44,006 nucleotides of DNA from JBGCDD01 sp045105075 (lineage in GTDB: Bacteria; Pseudomonadota; Alphaproteobacteria; Rhodobacterales; Rhodobacteraceae). A program made the translations under genes and the position numbers. Shown here one piece after another: positions 1-8,685 of the stretch. Positions within the stretch are counted from its first letter, which is position 1. Each line of letters opens with the position of its first letter. The notes beneath the pieces are model-generated. The model saw only the letters and a program-made list of their open reading frames with translations, was not told the origin of the DNA and did no database searches. Location: positions 1 to 44,006 of the forward strand of contig JBGCDD010000064.1 of the NCBI GenBank assembly GCA_045105075.1, written 5' to 3'.

Positions 1-2352
1 CTTGAAGCGCTGCTGGCAGATGTTTCGGTTCCGGACACAGTTGATGCGGCGATCGACAAAGACCTCGACGATATGCTGGCAGATGATGAACCGGACGGAT
101 TGCTGTCAGAAACCGAGACGGAAGAAGAAGACGTCGATCTAGATGATCTTTTGGCCGATGATGATCTGGAAGGATTGCTGTCGGATATCGAAACGTCCGA
201 GGATCCCGACCTGGCCGATGTGGATCTGGATGATCTGATTGTTGAGCCTGAGACGTCAGAGGCTTCTGATCCCGACGTCTCGGATTCGACCGATGATGAT
301 CTGGACGGGCTGCTGTCGGATATCGAGACCCCAGAGGCGGCTGAAACTTCGGAAACGGATTTGGATGATCTGTTGGCCGATGTTGATCTGGACGGGCTGC
401 TTTCGCAGGACGCGGATCCAGATACAGCGGATGCAGATTTCGACAATTCTGAACTGGATGTGACTTTGAACACAGACGGCCTGGGCGAGGATGCGCAAGG
501 TGACAGCGATCAACCTTCGGAGGTGACACAAGGTGCGCAAGGCAATGAACATGATCAGGACCCGTCTGAAGCAGGGGAAACTGTGATGCGCACCGGCTCG
601 GCAGGCTTGTCTTTTGGTGCGATGAGCGCGGATCGCCCGGCGCCACAACAGCTTGTGCGCAAACGGTTTCGTCTGGCCATTTTTGGCGATTTTTCGGCGC
701 GTTCGGCCCGGGGCGTGCTGGAAACCGGGGATGATTTGGCGGCACGGGCGCCAATTCCGCTGGATCCCGATACCGTCGAAGACGTCATCGAAAGCTTTGC
801 CACCACGCTCATTTTGCCCATCGGCAAGGATGGCGCGGGAATCGAAATCAAGCTGGGTGGGTTGGACGATCTGCATCCGGACGAACTTTATGAGAACGTG
901 GAACTGTTTTCCGAACTGGCAGGCTTGAAAACCCAACTGGCAAGTGGCGCAACAGCAGACCATGCGGCCAAACAGTTGCGCGCCTGGGGCGAGGCGCATG
1001 GCACGCCCGCCGCACCGGCGCGGTTGAAATCATCGGCAACATCGGTGCCGGCAAACCTGCGACTTAGCGATTTTCAAAAATTGATCGGTGACGCGTCGGG
1101 GCGCCTTAGTCAGGCCTCGCCGATGGACGAGATGCTGGCGCGCGTTGTTGGCCCGCACATCCGCGCAGTGCCTGATGCGGATACGCAGGCGATGCAGGCG
1201 GCGGTGGATCAGGCGCTGTCCGCAGCGATGCGTTTGGTGCTGCATCACCCCGAATTTCAGGCGGTTGAATCGCAGTGGCGCTCGCTTGATCTGATTGCGC
1301 GCAGCATTGAAACTGACAACACGCTTGATGTTGTGCTCTATGATGTGTCCGCCGAAGAAATCGCCGCAGATCTGGCCCAAAGCGAAGATCTGGCCCAATC
1401 CGGTCTGGCGCGTTTGCTGAGTGATGGACCCCTTGACCCCGAAACCGGGCGTGGTGGGTATTCGGCGCTGATTGGGCTTTACGGGTTTGAGGAAACGCCG
1501 CCCCACGCCGAAGTTCTGGCGCGGATTGCGCGCGTGGCCGCGCATGTGGACGCGCCGTTTTTTGGGGCAATGTCGCCGGCGTTTCTGGAAACCGCAAAAG
1601 ACGATCGTCATCCTTTGGTGGCCAAGGCCTGGGACACGCTGCGCGAGATGCCCGAGGCGCGCCATCTGGGTCTGGCCACGCCGCGCTTTATGTTGCGTCG
1701 CCCATATGGCGCCAAAAGTGAGCCGATTTACGAGTTTGAATTTGAAGAATTCACCATGGAAGCAGGGCTTTCGGGCATGCTTTGGGCCAACCCTGTGGTT
1801 CTGGTGGCGATCCTGCTGGCGCGGTCATTCCGTGAAAATGGCGCTCATATGGATCTTGGCTCGATCATGTCACTGGGCGATATTCCGTTTCATTATGTCA
1901 AAGATCGCTACGGCGATCAGGTGGCTTTGCCGTGCACCGAACGCAATCTGACGCTGGATAAGATCGAAACCGTTATGGCGCGCGGTTTCATGCCTTTGGC
2001 CTCGATCAAGGGGCGTGATGAAATCCGGCTGACCTCGTTTCAGGCGCTTGGCGGGGGCGAAATCCTGGGCCCTTGGAGCAAGGAAACAGCGCCTCCGCCC
2101 TCTGCCGCGAAACCCACACCGGCGCCCGCGCCGCAGGCTGAAACCGAGGACGCTCCAGACGAAGACTTGGATGCTTTGCTGGCCGGTCTGGATGACGAGC
2201 CGGACGCAGGCGATGACGACGATTTTGACCTGGATGCTTTGTTGTCTGAGTTTGACGACGAGGTGAGCGACGATGACGATATGGACACAGCGGATGACAC
2301 GGGGCTGGATGATATTGATGCCGAACTGGCCGCTTTGTTAGAGGATTTGTAA
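1..2352 (+). CDS. tssC: T6SS contractile sheath protein, TssB/TssC-like composite (5' partial)
   Basis: The reading frame is open from base 1, so the true start lies to the left. Bases 49-480 encode an acidic, repetitive stretch built on D-L-D-x-L-L units. A TssB (VipA)-like segment follows at about 655-950, with the signature GDFSAR, the LDPDTVEDVIESF stretch and an LDDLHPDELYENV stretch. A TssC (VipB)-like segment runs from about 1115 to 2050, including HHPEFQAVESQWRSLDLI and the APFFGAMSP motif. The last 80 or so residues are again acidic with LDALL repeats. TssB and TssC are normally separate subunits that assemble the contractile sheath in the cytoplasm; here both signatures lie in one polypeptide. 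It heads the T6SS genes and is followed after 63 bases by vgrG. It may be an accessory sheath protein (compare ImpD/second TssC copies in rhizobia) rather than the main sheath. The family assignment is firm; the exact role is inferred. Confidence 0.82.
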   Translation, partial: LEALLADVSVPDTVDAAIDKDLDDMLADDEPDGLLSETETEEEDVDLDDLLADDDLEGLLSDIETSEDPDLADVDLDDLIVEPETSEASDPDVSDSTDDDLDGLLSDIETPEAAETSETDLDDLLADVDLDGLLSQDADPDTADADFDNSELDVTLNTDGLGEDAQGDSDQPSEVTQGAQGNEHDQDPSEAGETVMRTGSAGLSFGAMSADRPAPQQLVRKRFRLAIFGDFSARSARGVLETGDDLAARAPIPLDPDTVEDVIESFATTLILPIGKDGAGIEIKLGGLDDLHPDELYENVELFSELAGLKTQLASGATADHAAKQLRAWGEAHGTPAAPARLKSSATSVPANLRLSDFQKLIGDASGRLSQASPMDEMLARVVGPHIRAVPDADTQAMQAAVDQALSAAMRLVLHHPEFQAVESQWRSLDLIARSIETDNTLDVVLYDVSAEEIAADLAQSEDLAQSGLARLLSDGPLDPETGRGGYSALIGLYGFEETPPHAEVLARIARVAAHVDAPFFGAMSPAFLETAKDDRHPLVAKAWDTLREMPEARHLGLATPRFMLRRPYGAKSEPIYEFEFEEFTMEAGLSGMLWANPVVLVAILLARSFRENGAHMDLGSIMSLGDIPFHYVKDRYGDQVALPCTERNLTLDKIETVMARGFMPLASIKGRDEIRLTSFQALGGGEILGPWSKETAPPPSAAKPTPAPAPQAETEDAPDEDLDALLAGLDDEPDAGDDDDFDLDALLSEFDDEVSDDDDMDTADDTGLDDIDAELAALLEDL

Positions 2353-2415
2353 TGATGAATTTTGATATGACCCGGCCTTATTTAAAAGCCGCGGCCCCCT
2401 GCGAAAGGACACGCG

Positions 2416-4869
2416 ATGGCTGGCCCAACAACACATGAGGACTCTCCGGTCTGGATGATCGGAGACTACAAACCGGCGGATGATCTGATGCTCAAGCGTG
2501 CTGTGGTGCGCGAAGGGCTGAGCAAGCTGACGGAAACAACGATCGAGTTCAAGACCACCAACCGCACCACCAAGCTGGAAGATATCGTTGGCAAATCGAT
2601 GCGGGTGGTGATCGACACCCCCGGCGAAAACGAACGGCATTTTTCCGGCCTGTGCACCTCGGTTGAACATCTTGGCATGCGCGACGGGTATGCGCAATAC
2701 GTCGCGCAGGTGCGCCCGTGGCTGTGGCTGCTGACCAAACGCCATGACAGTCGGATTTTTCAGAACAAAACCGCGCTTGAGATCATCAAACAGGTTTTCA
2801 GCGACGCGGGCTTTTCGGAATTCGAAGACAAGGTGTCGGAGAAGGGCGAACAGCGCGACTACTGCGTGCAGTACCGCGAAAGCGATTTTGATTTCGTCTC
2901 GCGCTTGATGGAAGAAGAAGGAATTTATTACTTCTTTGACAACGGCACCGCCAAAGAACCGCTGGAAAAGATGATCCTGTGTGACGGGCTGAGTGCGCAC
3001 AAACCGATGCCTGAGGGCGCCAAGTTGGAATACTTCCTGCGCACCCGCAACAGCACCCGCAAAGGCACATTCATCGGCGAATGGGCGGCCAAGGAAGAGA
3101 TCACCAGCGGCAAGGTCACGCTGGACGATTACGATTTTACCGTTCCGGGGGGCGAGCAAAAGGTCGTCTCGATCTCGGAAAAAGGCAAGCACAAGTACAA
3201 GTCGAGCGAGCTTTACGACTATCCGGGCCATTACCGCAAAGACACCACACGCGGCAAAAGGCTGGCGGATGTGCGCATGGAAGCCGAAGCCATTCGCCAT
3301 GTGGGGTGGCGCGGCGCGGGCACGGTGCGCAATATGGCTGTGGGCTATCGTTTTACCTTGGATCTGCACCCGGATGTGGACAAATCCGAGGAATTTCTCG
3401 TCACCGAGCTGGTGCATTATTTTCAGCATTCCGCCGATTTTGACGATTCTGAGCATCGCAGCGATCTGGAGGCCGAAGGCGGTGCTTTTGGCGATGATCA
3501 AGAGGGCGAAACCTATACCAACACGTTCGCCGCTGTTCCCAAATCGATCCAGTTTCGCGCGCCATTGATCACGCCCTGGCCCGAGATTTCGGGCATGCAC
3601 ACGGCGCGGGTTGTGGGCAAGTCGGGCGAAGAAATCTCGACCGACGCGCATGGTCGCATCAAGGTCAAGTTTCACTGGGACCGTGCCAAAGCCAAGGATG
3701 AGTCGGCCTCGTGCTGGGTGCGCGTTGTCACGCCCTGGTCGGGCAAGGATTTCGGCTTTGCCGCTGTGCCGCGCATCGACCAAGAGGTGGTCATTCAGTT
3801 TGAAGAAGGCGATCCCGACCGTCCGATCTGTACCGGTTGCCTCTACAATGGTGAGAACAAGCAGGTCTATTCCAACGAGGCGGAATCGACCAAGCTGGGC
3901 ATCCGCACCAATTCGACCAAGGGTGGCGGCGGCTATCACGAGCTGATGTTTGACGACAAGAAGGGCGATGAACTTGTGCGCCTTCAGTCCGAAAAAGACT
4001 ATGTCGAGGTGATCAAGAACAACGCCACCATCACTGTTGGCGAGGAAAAGAAAGACCCCGGCAACATGAGTTTGCTGGTTTACAACGACTCTGACACCAC
4101 GATCCGCCAGAACAAGGTGCAGGTTGTCGGGGCGACCTATAACCAGACCATCGGCGACGGCGCGGGCTCAAGCGGGATCCTGAAAAAAACCGCGTTGGTT
4201 CTGAAGGTGATCGGGCTGATCAAGGCGGGCGCCAAGTTCAATCTGGCCGGTTTGATGATGTCGGGCGTCAAGGCGCTGACTGATGAGGCAACAGGCAACA
4301 CTTTCAACCAGACCATTGAAGGCAAGCACACGCATGTTGTGACCACGCATTTCAAACAGCTGGTCGGCGTCTGGAGCGACCAGATTGTGCTGGGCAAATA
4401 TGACCAGAAGATTGGGTTGAAACACAGCCATCAGGTCGGGCTAGAATTCAAGCAAACCGTGGGCGAGGACTATAAGCTGAAGGTGGGTCAGGACTTTACC
4501 CAAGAGATTGACCGCGATCACAAACAAAAGATCGATCGCGACCATGACGTCAAGGTCACCCGGGATTTTCTGATCGATATCGAAGGCAGTCATGAAAAAA
4601 TGGTCAAGAAAGACATCAAAACGGCGGTTTTTGATGGCAACTATGCGCTGCAGGTGAACAAGGGCAAAATCACCATTGAAGCCAAACAAAAGATTGAGCT
4701 GAAAGTGGGCAAGTCCAAGCTGACCATCGACAATTCAGGCGTGTCCATAGAGGGACCGATGATCAAGGTTAAAGGAACCGGGATGGTGGATGTGCAAGGC
4801 AAGATGCTGACGATGAAAGCCGATGCGACATACACGATTAAGGGCGGCGTTGCGACGCTGATCAACTAG
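2416..4869 (+). CDS. vgrG: Type VI secretion spike protein VgrG (TssI)
   Basis: This 817-residue protein has the layout of VgrG, the trimeric spike at the tip of the T6SS tube. Residues 1 to about 370 form the gp27/gp44-like base, including the phage-late-control-type segment around the QYRESDFDFVSRLMEEEGIYY stretch. A gp5-type OB fold follows (about 385-470), with GRIKVKFHWDR and SCWVRVVTPWSGKDFGFAAVPR. The C-terminal third is a low-complexity beta-helix rich in short D/H/K repeats, ending in the GPMIKVKGTGMVDVQGKM-type terminus of classic VgrGs. There is no obvious extra effector domain after the spike. The start at 2416 is preceded by GAAAGGA at a good distance. The next gene starts 5 bases after the stop. 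Confidence 0.96.
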   Translation: MAGPTTHEDSPVWMIGDYKPADDLMLKRAVVREGLSKLTETTIEFKTTNRTTKLEDIVGKSMRVVIDTPGENERHFSGLCTSVEHLGMRDGYAQYVAQVRPWLWLLTKRHDSRIFQNKTALEIIKQVFSDAGFSEFEDKVSEKGEQRDYCVQYRESDFDFVSRLMEEEGIYYFFDNGTAKEPLEKMILCDGLSAHKPMPEGAKLEYFLRTRNSTRKGTFIGEWAAKEEITSGKVTLDDYDFTVPGGEQKVVSISEKGKHKYKSSELYDYPGHYRKDTTRGKRLADVRMEAEAIRHVGWRGAGTVRNMAVGYRFTLDLHPDVDKSEEFLVTELVHYFQHSADFDDSEHRSDLEAEGGAFGDDQEGETYTNTFAAVPKSIQFRAPLITPWPEISGMHTARVVGKSGEEISTDAHGRIKVKFHWDRAKAKDESASCWVRVVTPWSGKDFGFAAVPRIDQEVVIQFEEGDPDRPICTGCLYNGENKQVYSNEAESTKLGIRTNSTKGGGGYHELMFDDKKGDELVRLQSEKDYVEVIKNNATITVGEEKKDPGNMSLLVYNDSDTTIRQNKVQVVGATYNQTIGDGAGSSGILKKTALVLKVIGLIKAGAKFNLAGLMMSGVKALTDEATGNTFNQTIEGKHTHVVTTHFKQLVGVWSDQIVLGKYDQKIGLKHSHQVGLEFKQTVGEDYKLKVGQDFTQEIDRDHKQKIDRDHDVKVTRDFLIDIEGSHEKMVKKDIKTAVFDGNYALQVNKGKITIEAKQKIELKVGKSKLTIDNSGVSIEGPMIKVKGTGMVDVQGKMLTMKADATYTIKGGVATLIN

Positions 4870-4874
4870 GTGGC

Positions 4875-5495
4875 ATGATGAAAAACCGTTTCCAGAACCT
4901 GGTCAAGATCCCGATTGATCCACCAGCCAAGATGCTGTCATTGGCCAATATTCGCCTGGACACGCCGCTTGATGCCCCCGCCAGTGCGACCACTGAGCAG
5001 GTGTTGGTCGAGCTGGAGCAAAAAGAGGCGTGGTTTGATATTCTGATGCTGCTGGCCGTGCTGTTGCCGGTGCGCGAGCGGATCTGGTGGGCTTGCCTTG
5101 CGGCGCGTGACTACATTGGCCCAAAGACCGACAAAGACCCGTTGCCGCTGGCCACATCCGAGGCGTGGGTGTTTGAACCTTCTGAAGAAAACCGCGACCG
5201 AGCGCGCAAGTCATTGGACAACGCTTATGTCGATGATGACACAGTGCATTGCGCCACGGCTGTGCTTTATTGTGATGGCACGTTGGGGCCGGGTGATCTG
5301 TCGCAATTTCCAGCCCCTGCTGGCGTCACGGAAGCCTCGGCTTTTGCCATGAATATGGTGGCCTTAGGTCAACTTTCTGATAGGTTTGAAGAGTATATGC
5401 AGGTGCTGATCGAACGCGGTCTGGATATCGCGCGCGGTGGCAAGGGCAACATCGTTCTGAACGAATTGATGCCTGAATTGGAAGGAGAAACATAA
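4875..5495 (+). CDS. T6SS-associated DUF6931-like protein of unknown function
   Basis: This 206-residue protein has no signal peptide or membrane segment. It lies between vgrG (gap 5 bases) and the PAAR gene, which it overlaps by one base (TAATG at 5493-5497). It contains a helical, tryptophan-rich middle part (WFDILMLLAVLLPVRERIWWA) and a conserved-looking stretch around DDDTVHCATAVLYCDGTL. I recall proteins of this type annotated as DUF6931 next to PAAR genes, but this is memory and not a search. Position between spike and tip suggests an adaptor, chaperone or cargo-loading factor; no catalytic motif is visible. Two consecutive ATG codons at 4875 and 4878 are both possible starts. Confidence 0.72.
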   Translation: MMKNRFQNLVKIPIDPPAKMLSLANIRLDTPLDAPASATTEQVLVELEQKEAWFDILMLLAVLLPVRERIWWACLAARDYIGPKTDKDPLPLATSEAWVFEPSEENRDRARKSLDNAYVDDDTVHCATAVLYCDGTLGPGDLSQFPAPAGVTEASAFAMNMVALGQLSDRFEEYMQVLIERGLDIARGGKGNIVLNELMPELEGET

Positions 5496-5803
5496 TGGGA
5501 TTCCCGCTGTCCAGGATCACGGATACACATCTGTGTCTTTTGCCTGTCCCCCCGACACCTGCCGTGCCGGTGCCGCCGCCTGCGCCGATCCCGATTATCC
5601 CGCCCGGTGCCACGCAGGTGCTGGTGGGCAAAATTCCAGCCGCACGGATCACAGATCTGACGGCGGCGACACCGCCGCATCCGATCATGAAGGGGTCGAT
5701 GACGGTCATAATCCAGAAAATCCCCGCCGCGCGGATCATGGATACCTGCGCTTGCGGCGGTATGATCACCAAGGGCGAAGTCCCGATCCTGACCGGAGGC
5801 TGA
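5495..5803 (+). CDS. PAAR-domain T6SS tip protein
   Basis: This 102-residue protein is a single PAAR-like domain, which forms the sharp cone at the end of the VgrG trimer. It shows the typical paired repeats (VGKIPAARITD and IQKIPAARIMD), proline-rich connecting loops and a C-terminal C-x-C-GG-I-T-K-G-E turn. It begins in a one-base overlap with the upstream gene and has GGAG upstream at 5484-5487. There is no C-terminal extension, so it carries no fused toxin. A tagH start follows 8 bases after the stop. Confidence 0.93.
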   Translation: MGFPLSRITDTHLCLLPVPPTPAVPVPPPAPIPIIPPGATQVLVGKIPAARITDLTAATPPHPIMKGSMTVIIQKIPAARIMDTCACGGMITKGEVPILTGG

Positions 5804-5811
5804 CCAGAACG

Positions 5812-7311
5812 ATGCCGGTGACGTTGAAATTCCAGTCCTCTGGCACTGTGCCGGGCAATGCGCAACCTGTGCAAATGCAGGGCGGCAGCCTGACCGTTGG
5901 GCGTGGACCGGCCAATGATATGGTGCTGCCTGATCCTGATCGGCTGCTGTCCAAAAGCCACTGCGTTCTGGAAGATCACAGTGGCCAGATCCTGATTGTG
6001 GATCTGTCGACCAACGGCACGTTTCTGAACTATTCCAAGATCCCGCTTGGGCGCGATCCAACATCCCTGAACAACGGCGATGTTTTGGCCCTTGGCGCAT
6101 ACGAGCTGGTGGTCGAGATTTCGGAAAGCCATCCGGATCTGGACGCGCTGATCGCCGCCAGCAGCCCTTCGATGGCCGCGCCGCTGATCCCGCCGCCGCT
6201 GGAGGCCGACAATGTGTCGCCCGGCTTGGCCGCCAACGCGCCGGACCCTTTGGCGCTTTTGGATGATGCAGCGCCAGGGGGGGATTTCCTCGATGATCTG
6301 CTGGGCAGCGAGGGGGGGCCTACAGGGCCGTCTCAGCTTAATCCAGTTGATCCGATTGACGAATTGCTGCCGCCGATGGGCGACGATGATGATCCGTTCT
6401 TTAACGCTCCGAGCGACGGGCGCGAAGGTGATGGGTCGAGTTTTGGCATGCACAATCCATCGGCCAGCGACAGTTTTGCGCCCCCCACACCAAGCCAAAG
6501 CCTGATCCCCGACGATTGGGATCCGCTGTTTGGTGACGCACCTCCCAAAGCCGAGGCAAAACCGGCACCACTGCCGGAAACCTTGCCGCCGACAGGCCCG
6601 CGGGTCCGCACGCCGCCGGTGACGCAAAACCCGCCGGCTCAACCTGATTTTTCGACGCAACCCGGCTTGCCCGCCGAAACGGTGCCACCCACAGCGCCCG
6701 CCAAGGCCGGTCAAGCGGCCAATTCCGATGCGGCGCGGGCTTTCCTTGAGGCCGTGGGCGCGCAAGATGTGCAAATCTCGGATGCAGATCTGACCAGCAC
6801 AATGGCGCGCATGGGGCGGGTGATGAAAACGCTGGTCACGGGCCTGCGCGAAATCCTGATGACCCGCACCTCGATCAAAAGCGAATTCCGCATCGAACAA
6901 ACGATGATTTCGTCGGGCGGGAACAACCCGCTCAAGTTTTCGTTCAGCGTGGAACAGGCGATTGAAACCATGGTGCGCCCGGCCAGCAAGGGCTATCTGG
7001 GTCCCGAAACAGCCGCCGAACAGGCGCTGGATGACATCAAGGCCCATGAAATTGCGATGGTCACTGGCATGGAGGCCGCGCTGAAAGGCGTGTTGGCCAA
7101 GCTGAACCCCGAAGTGCTGGCGGGCCAGATCGAAACCAGCAACGCGTTCGGCAGCCTTTTGCGCGGCAAAAAGGCGCGATACTGGGAAGTCTACGAAAAG
7201 ATTTACGCGGAGATATCGGATCAGGCGGAAAATGATTTCCATGATCTGTTCAGCCGCGAATTTGCACGGGCCTACAAAGATCAGCTCGACAAGCTGAAGC
7301 ACCGAGCCTGA
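5812..7311 (+). CDS. tagH: T6SS-associated FHA-domain protein TagH
   Basis: I place the start at ATG 5812, giving 499 residues, because the forkhead-associated fold begins directly after it; the frame is open further left but overlaps the PAAR gene. Residues about 20-100 carry FHA hallmarks: GRGPANDM, SKSHC and the STNGTFLN loop that binds phosphothreonine. A long Asp/Pro-rich disordered linker follows (about 110-300). The C-terminal 190 residues are the TagH-type helical domain, including FSVEQAIETMVRP and GYLGPETAAEQALDDIKAHE. FHA proteins are the target of the PpkA/PppA kinase-phosphatase pair, both of which are encoded downstream, and bind the TssL/TssM complex in studied systems. It is part of the operon, 16 bases before tssK. 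Confidence 0.93.
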   Translation: MPVTLKFQSSGTVPGNAQPVQMQGGSLTVGRGPANDMVLPDPDRLLSKSHCVLEDHSGQILIVDLSTNGTFLNYSKIPLGRDPTSLNNGDVLALGAYELVVEISESHPDLDALIAASSPSMAAPLIPPPLEADNVSPGLAANAPDPLALLDDAAPGGDFLDDLLGSEGGPTGPSQLNPVDPIDELLPPMGDDDDPFFNAPSDGREGDGSSFGMHNPSASDSFAPPTPSQSLIPDDWDPLFGDAPPKAEAKPAPLPETLPPTGPRVRTPPVTQNPPAQPDFSTQPGLPAETVPPTAPAKAGQAANSDAARAFLEAVGAQDVQISDADLTSTMARMGRVMKTLVTGLREILMTRTSIKSEFRIEQTMISSGGNNPLKFSFSVEQAIETMVRPASKGYLGPETAAEQALDDIKAHEIAMVTGMEAALKGVLAKLNPEVLAGQIETSNAFGSLLRGKKARYWEVYEKIYAEISDQAENDFHDLFSREFARAYKDQLDKLKHRA

Positions 7312-7327
7312 AAAGAAGGAGACGTCA

Positions 7328-8668
7328 TTGTCCTGGGACAGCAAAGTGCTTTGGACCGAAGGGTTGTTTTTGCAGCCGCATGATTTTCAGCAGGCCGACC
7401 GCTATACCGAAAGTCTGGTGACCGGGCTGGCGGCGCGCATGCGGCCCTATGCCTGGGGTGTGAACCAGCTGGAAATCGACGATGAGGTTCTGAAAATCGG
7501 CCAATTCGCGCTGAAATCCTGTGCCGGCCTGACCCAGGACGGCACCGTGTTTCGCGTGCCCATGTCTGACGATCATCCCCCCGCGCTTGAGGTGCCGACC
7601 ACGATCAAGGATTGCGTGGTTTATCTGACCGTGCCCACCCGTCGCCAGGGCGCCACCGAGGTCGATCTGAGCGGGGCGGAAATGTCTGCCAGCCGTCTGC
7701 GCCCGTCCGAGCTTGAAGTCACCGACACGATGGGCCAGCAGAAAAAGCCGGTGATGCTGGGCGTGGGGCGCATGCGATTGCAGTTTGCGCTGGGCGTTGA
7801 TGACATGTCGGATCGTTTGGCGATCCCTGTGGCGCGCATAATTGAGGTGCGCCCGGACAAGGAAATCGTGCTTGACGGCGCCTTCGTGCCCAGCTGCCTT
7901 GATATCCGTGCCGCGCAACCGCTCACCGGGTTTTTGCGCGAACTTGAGGGGCTTTTGTCGCACCGGATGCAGGCTCTTTCGGCGCGATTGTCGGATGGCG
8001 CGGGCACACGCGGCGCCGCCGAGGTGTCGGATTTTATGTTGTTGACTGTGATCAACCGCATGTTGCCGATCGCACGGCACCTGGCGCAGATTGAAAACCT
8101 CCACCCCGAGGATTTTTACCGCACTTGTGCCGGACTTGCGGGCGAACTGTCGGTGTTCATGAGCATGGACAAAATGCCGCCAGAGTTCCCGCCCTATCAG
8201 CATGACTCTCTGGCCGAAAGTTTCGCGCCGGTGATCCGCACTCTGCGCCAGTATCTCAGCTCGGTTCTGGAACAAACCGCGATCCCGATCAAGCTGGAAG
8301 CGCGCCAATACGGCATAAGCGTCGGTGTGATTGCCGATCGCAAGTTGATCGGCAATGCAGGCTTTGTGCTGGCAGTCGATGCCGAAATTCCGGCCGAAGA
8401 TGTGCGCCGTCATTTTGCCGGGCAAGCCAAGATCGGCCCGGTCGAGGAAATCCGCCAGCTGGTCAATTCCGCCTTGCCGGGGATTACGCTGCGTCCCTTG
8501 CCCGTCGCGCCACGCCAGATCCCATACCACGCAGGTGTGGTCTATTTTGAGATGGACGCGGACAGTCCCTATTGGGGCAAAATGACCACCTCGGGGGGCA
8601 TCGCTGTGCATGTTTCGGGGCAATATCCGGGGCTCAAGATGGAGCTCTGGGCGATCCGCAACAGCTGA
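7328..8668 (+). CDS. tssK: T6SS baseplate protein TssK
   Basis: This 446-residue protein is the usual length for TssK, the trimeric baseplate subunit that connects the baseplate wedge to the TssL/TssM membrane complex. The N-terminal WTEGLFLQPHDFQQADRY motif is diagnostic (W-x-E-G-x-x-x-x-PxHFQ). The C-terminal SPYWGKMTTSGGIAVHVSGQYPG region matches the receptor-binding end of the family. The start is a TTG at 7328, supported by a strong AGAAGGAG ribosome site at 7314-7321 and by the family N-terminus. No in-frame ATG precedes the conserved motif. tssL follows 17 bases later. Confidence 0.95.
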   Translation: MSWDSKVLWTEGLFLQPHDFQQADRYTESLVTGLAARMRPYAWGVNQLEIDDEVLKIGQFALKSCAGLTQDGTVFRVPMSDDHPPALEVPTTIKDCVVYLTVPTRRQGATEVDLSGAEMSASRLRPSELEVTDTMGQQKKPVMLGVGRMRLQFALGVDDMSDRLAIPVARIIEVRPDKEIVLDGAFVPSCLDIRAAQPLTGFLRELEGLLSHRMQALSARLSDGAGTRGAAEVSDFMLLTVINRMLPIARHLAQIENLHPEDFYRTCAGLAGELSVFMSMDKMPPEFPPYQHDSLAESFAPVIRTLRQYLSSVLEQTAIPIKLEARQYGISVGVIADRKLIGNAGFVLAVDAEIPAEDVRRHFAGQAKIGPVEEIRQLVNSALPGITLRPLPVAPRQIPYHAGVVYFEMDADSPYWGKMTTSGGIAVHVSGQYPGLKMELWAIRNS

Positions 8669-8685
8669 AGAAGTGGGACGAAATC

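Noticed and set aside
49..480. Possible CRISPR-like or tandem DNA repeat in the first gene
   Set aside because: The repetition is at protein level (LDxLL units) with diverged codons, not regular DNA repeats with spacers.
2338..3939. Long minus-strand open frame (533 codons) opposite vgrG
   Set aside because: It is the mirror of a GC-rich coding gene; the product is rich in His/Arg/Gln with no recognisable domain.
5533..5811. Upstream extension of tagH
   Set aside because: It overlaps the PAAR gene, and the added residues do not belong to the FHA family; ATG 5812 directly precedes the FHA fold.
5326..7344. Long minus-strand open frame (672 codons) opposite PAAR and tagH
   Set aside because: It covers several well-supported plus-strand genes and shows no family features.
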